From Poriferisodalis sp022821985 (GTDB taxonomy: Bacteria > Actinomycetota > Acidimicrobiia > Acidimicrobiales > Poriferisodalaceae): a DNA stretch of 64,000 nt. Position 1 is the stretch's first letter, and each line of letters starts with the position of its first letter. Positions 62,846 through 64,000 of this stretch are shown here, piece by piece. The notes beneath the pieces were generated by a model. It did not search any database and had not been told where the DNA came from. It was given only the letters and a program-made list of their open reading frames with translations. The translations under genes and the position numbers were made by a program. The stretch is taken from positions 62,001 through 126,000 of the forward strand of contig NZ_OZ244781.1 of the NCBI RefSeq assembly GCF_965219595.1, in the 5' to 3' direction.

Positions 62846-64000
62846 ATGGCGACCAAGCCGAGACAGCAGCCGCGTCGGGCGCAGCCGAGACGTGCGCCGG
62901 AGTTCATGGATGGCTGGGCTATCCACAATCAGCGCAAGGGCGCGGGGCAGGTGAAGGCGCTCATATCCGCTGACGACGGGACGCCGTTGCTGCCGCGTTG
63001 CAGCATGGTTCTGGCAGGTCCGCCGAAGTGGGGCAAGAGCGCTCTTTGCTATGAGATAGCGCGCCGGGAGATGGAAGCGGGCGGACGCGTGCTGGTGCTT
63101 CATGGCGACGGCGACTCTGACCTGTTCCGCTGGCGCGACGGCATCGAGGCTGTCGGCGATGTCGCCTACAGCGACCCTTTGGACCATCCCTTGCGGGTGG
63201 GCCGCTATGGCGACTTCCGCGAGCTTGAACAGCGGGAGCAACGCAAGGCTGCAAGGTGGGCAACGCTGGTCATCGTTGACAGCGCCATGAGCGTTGCTCA
63301 GGCGCTCGGGCTGTCAGGCGTCAACGACGACAAGACAGCCGCCCACGTCAAGCAGGAGCTTGGGCCGCTGGTCAGGAGCGCCAAGAGCCTCATTCTGGTT
63401 CACCATGTCGCCAAGGGCAGCGGCAGCACGCCGTTGGGTTCTGTGGGCTGGAGCGCTCTTGCCGACGCGACAGTGATGCTCACGGGCGAGTCTCTTGGCG
63501 AAGCCGACACGACCGCGAGGCAGGAGCTTCGCAGCCGGGACCGCTTTGCTGGCAACTGGGGCGCATCGTTGACCATCACCAAGGGAACCAACGCCGACGG
63601 CGGGCCGACGCTGGCCTACCAATGGGCCGCGCTGAGCGCTGCGGCCAGCACGGCAGGCGCTCAGGACAAGAGAGACTTGGCAGCTATCCGCAGCGTCGTA
63701 GACGGCGCGGGAGGCAAGTACGACGCTGGCGAGTCGGGAATGAGCAACGCAACAGGGCTCAGCCGAGACCGTCTCAGAAGCCTGCGCGACAAGCTGGGCA
63801 GCGTCGGCATTCGATACCTGGGCAAGGGCAAAGGCTCGAAGGGCATCTACGAAACAGCCGACGACCAACCCGACCAACCCGACCAACCCGACCAACCCGA
63901 CCAACCCGACCAACCCCATAGGTGGCACTTGGTGACTCCTAGAAGCGTGATGGCCGAGCACAAGCGCGGGCAGGTGATAACCCGACTCGGCTACGACCCT
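62846..64000 (+). CDS. RepA-like AAA (AAA_25) replicative helicase/ATPase, 3' end outside window
   Basis: A frame open from ATG 62846 to the end of the window (385 codons, no stop). Walker A is LAGPPKWGKSALCYEIARR (about residues 54-72), Walker B LVIVDSAMSV, and sensor region SLILVHHVAKGSGSTPLGSVGWSALADATVML. This is the pattern of RepA/AAA_25 hexameric helicase-like ATPases found on plasmids and integrated elements. A helix-turn-helix-like region (SGMSNATGLSRDRLRSLRDKLGSVG) follows, then a (DQP)6 linker and the start of another domain. ATG is preceded by a long AAGGGAAAGAGG ribosome site. It marks the element as probably plasmid-like, able to replicate when excised. Confidence 0.75.
   Translation, partial: MATKPRQQPRRAQPRRAPEFMDGWAIHNQRKGAGQVKALISADDGTPLLPRCSMVLAGPPKWGKSALCYEIARREMEAGGRVLVLHGDGDSDLFRWRDGIEAVGDVAYSDPLDHPLRVGRYGDFRELEQREQRKAARWATLVIVDSAMSVAQALGLSGVNDDKTAAHVKQELGPLVRSAKSLILVHHVAKGSGSTPLGSVGWSALADATVMLTGESLGEADTTARQELRSRDRFAGNWGASLTITKGTNADGGPTLAYQWAALSAAASTAGAQDKRDLAAIRSVVDGAGGKYDAGESGMSNATGLSRDRLRSLRDKLGSVGIRYLGKGKGSKGIYETADDQPDQPDQPDQPDQPDQPHRWHLVTPRSVMAEHKRGQVITRLGYDP
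63863..63916 (+). repeat. 9-bp tandem repeat (6 copies) encoding (Asp-Gln-Pro)6
   Basis: Six perfect GACCAACCC units in the coding region of the RepA-like protein, giving a DQP linker between the HTH-like and C-terminal parts. Perfect repetition suggests active slippage; unit length keeps the frame. Confidence 0.95.

Overview
This is a high-G+C actinobacterial chromosome segment. The gene families (F420 genes cofD and cofE, a Trm112-like protein next to phosphomannomutase, a DUF5719 protein, LytR-CpsA-Psr, an LpdA-type flavoprotein, long-form HPF) and their clustering match Actinobacteria. Conserved but unnamed proteins and frequent leaderless starts suggest the class Acidimicrobiia. That placement is inference and cannot be proven from the window alone.

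Layout. 1-9.5 kb: metabolic and accessory genes (cupin end, indole-glycerol-phosphate synthase, a thioredoxin-fold lipoprotein with an in-frame UGA, RNA 2',3'-cyclic phosphodiesterase, VOC protein, alpha/beta hydrolase, acyl-CoA dehydrogenase, zincin, EthD protein, MFS transporter, enoyl-CoA hydratase). 9.6-21.5 kb: a long leftward housekeeping block (manB, Trm112-like, SIS isomerase, ahcY, comF, hpf, secA, prfB, ftsE, ftsX). 21.6-37.4 kb: a lysine 2,3-aminomutase family gene with lower G+C, then cell-envelope genes (a membrane protein fused to a GT2 domain, ftsH, a thioredoxin-like protein, DUF5719, a large membrane glycosyltransferase, a SpoIID-like protein, GDP-mannose dehydratase). 37.5-47.2 kb: a rightward wall-binding protein/cofD/cofE operon facing a leftward operon (lpdA, LCP, ugd, a His-rich membrane protein, a sugar-1-phosphate nucleotidylyltransferase). 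47.2-59.6 kb: MoeZ-like, sirtuin, leucyl aminopeptidase, birA, acyl-CoA carboxylase alpha chain, polyprenyl-phosphate GT2, and a two-ATPase/two-permease ABC operon. 59.6-64 kb: an HpaB-family gene cut short where an integrative element begins (tyrosine integrase, a structured non-coding stretch, and a RepA-like helicase running off the end).

The envelope genes plausibly act together: manB, the guanylyltransferase, gmd and ugd supply nucleotide sugars; the GT2 proteins use them on lipid carriers; LCP attaches glycopolymers to the wall.

Four things stand out. (1) A lipoprotein of the MPT53/DsbE/TlpA type has UGA exactly where the first CxxC cysteine belongs, with a hairpin directly after it, so it is a candidate selenoprotein. 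(2) An intergenic repeat of exactly 80 bp occurs four times with compensatory changes in its long stem. (3) A 59-bp tandem duplication at an operon junction creates a chain of stop/start-overlapping mini-ORFs. (4) The element at the right end has disrupted a protein-coding gene and carries a structured, repeat-rich non-coding region. Many genes also show a TANNNT hexamer 6-7 nt before the start codon, the signature of leaderless transcripts.
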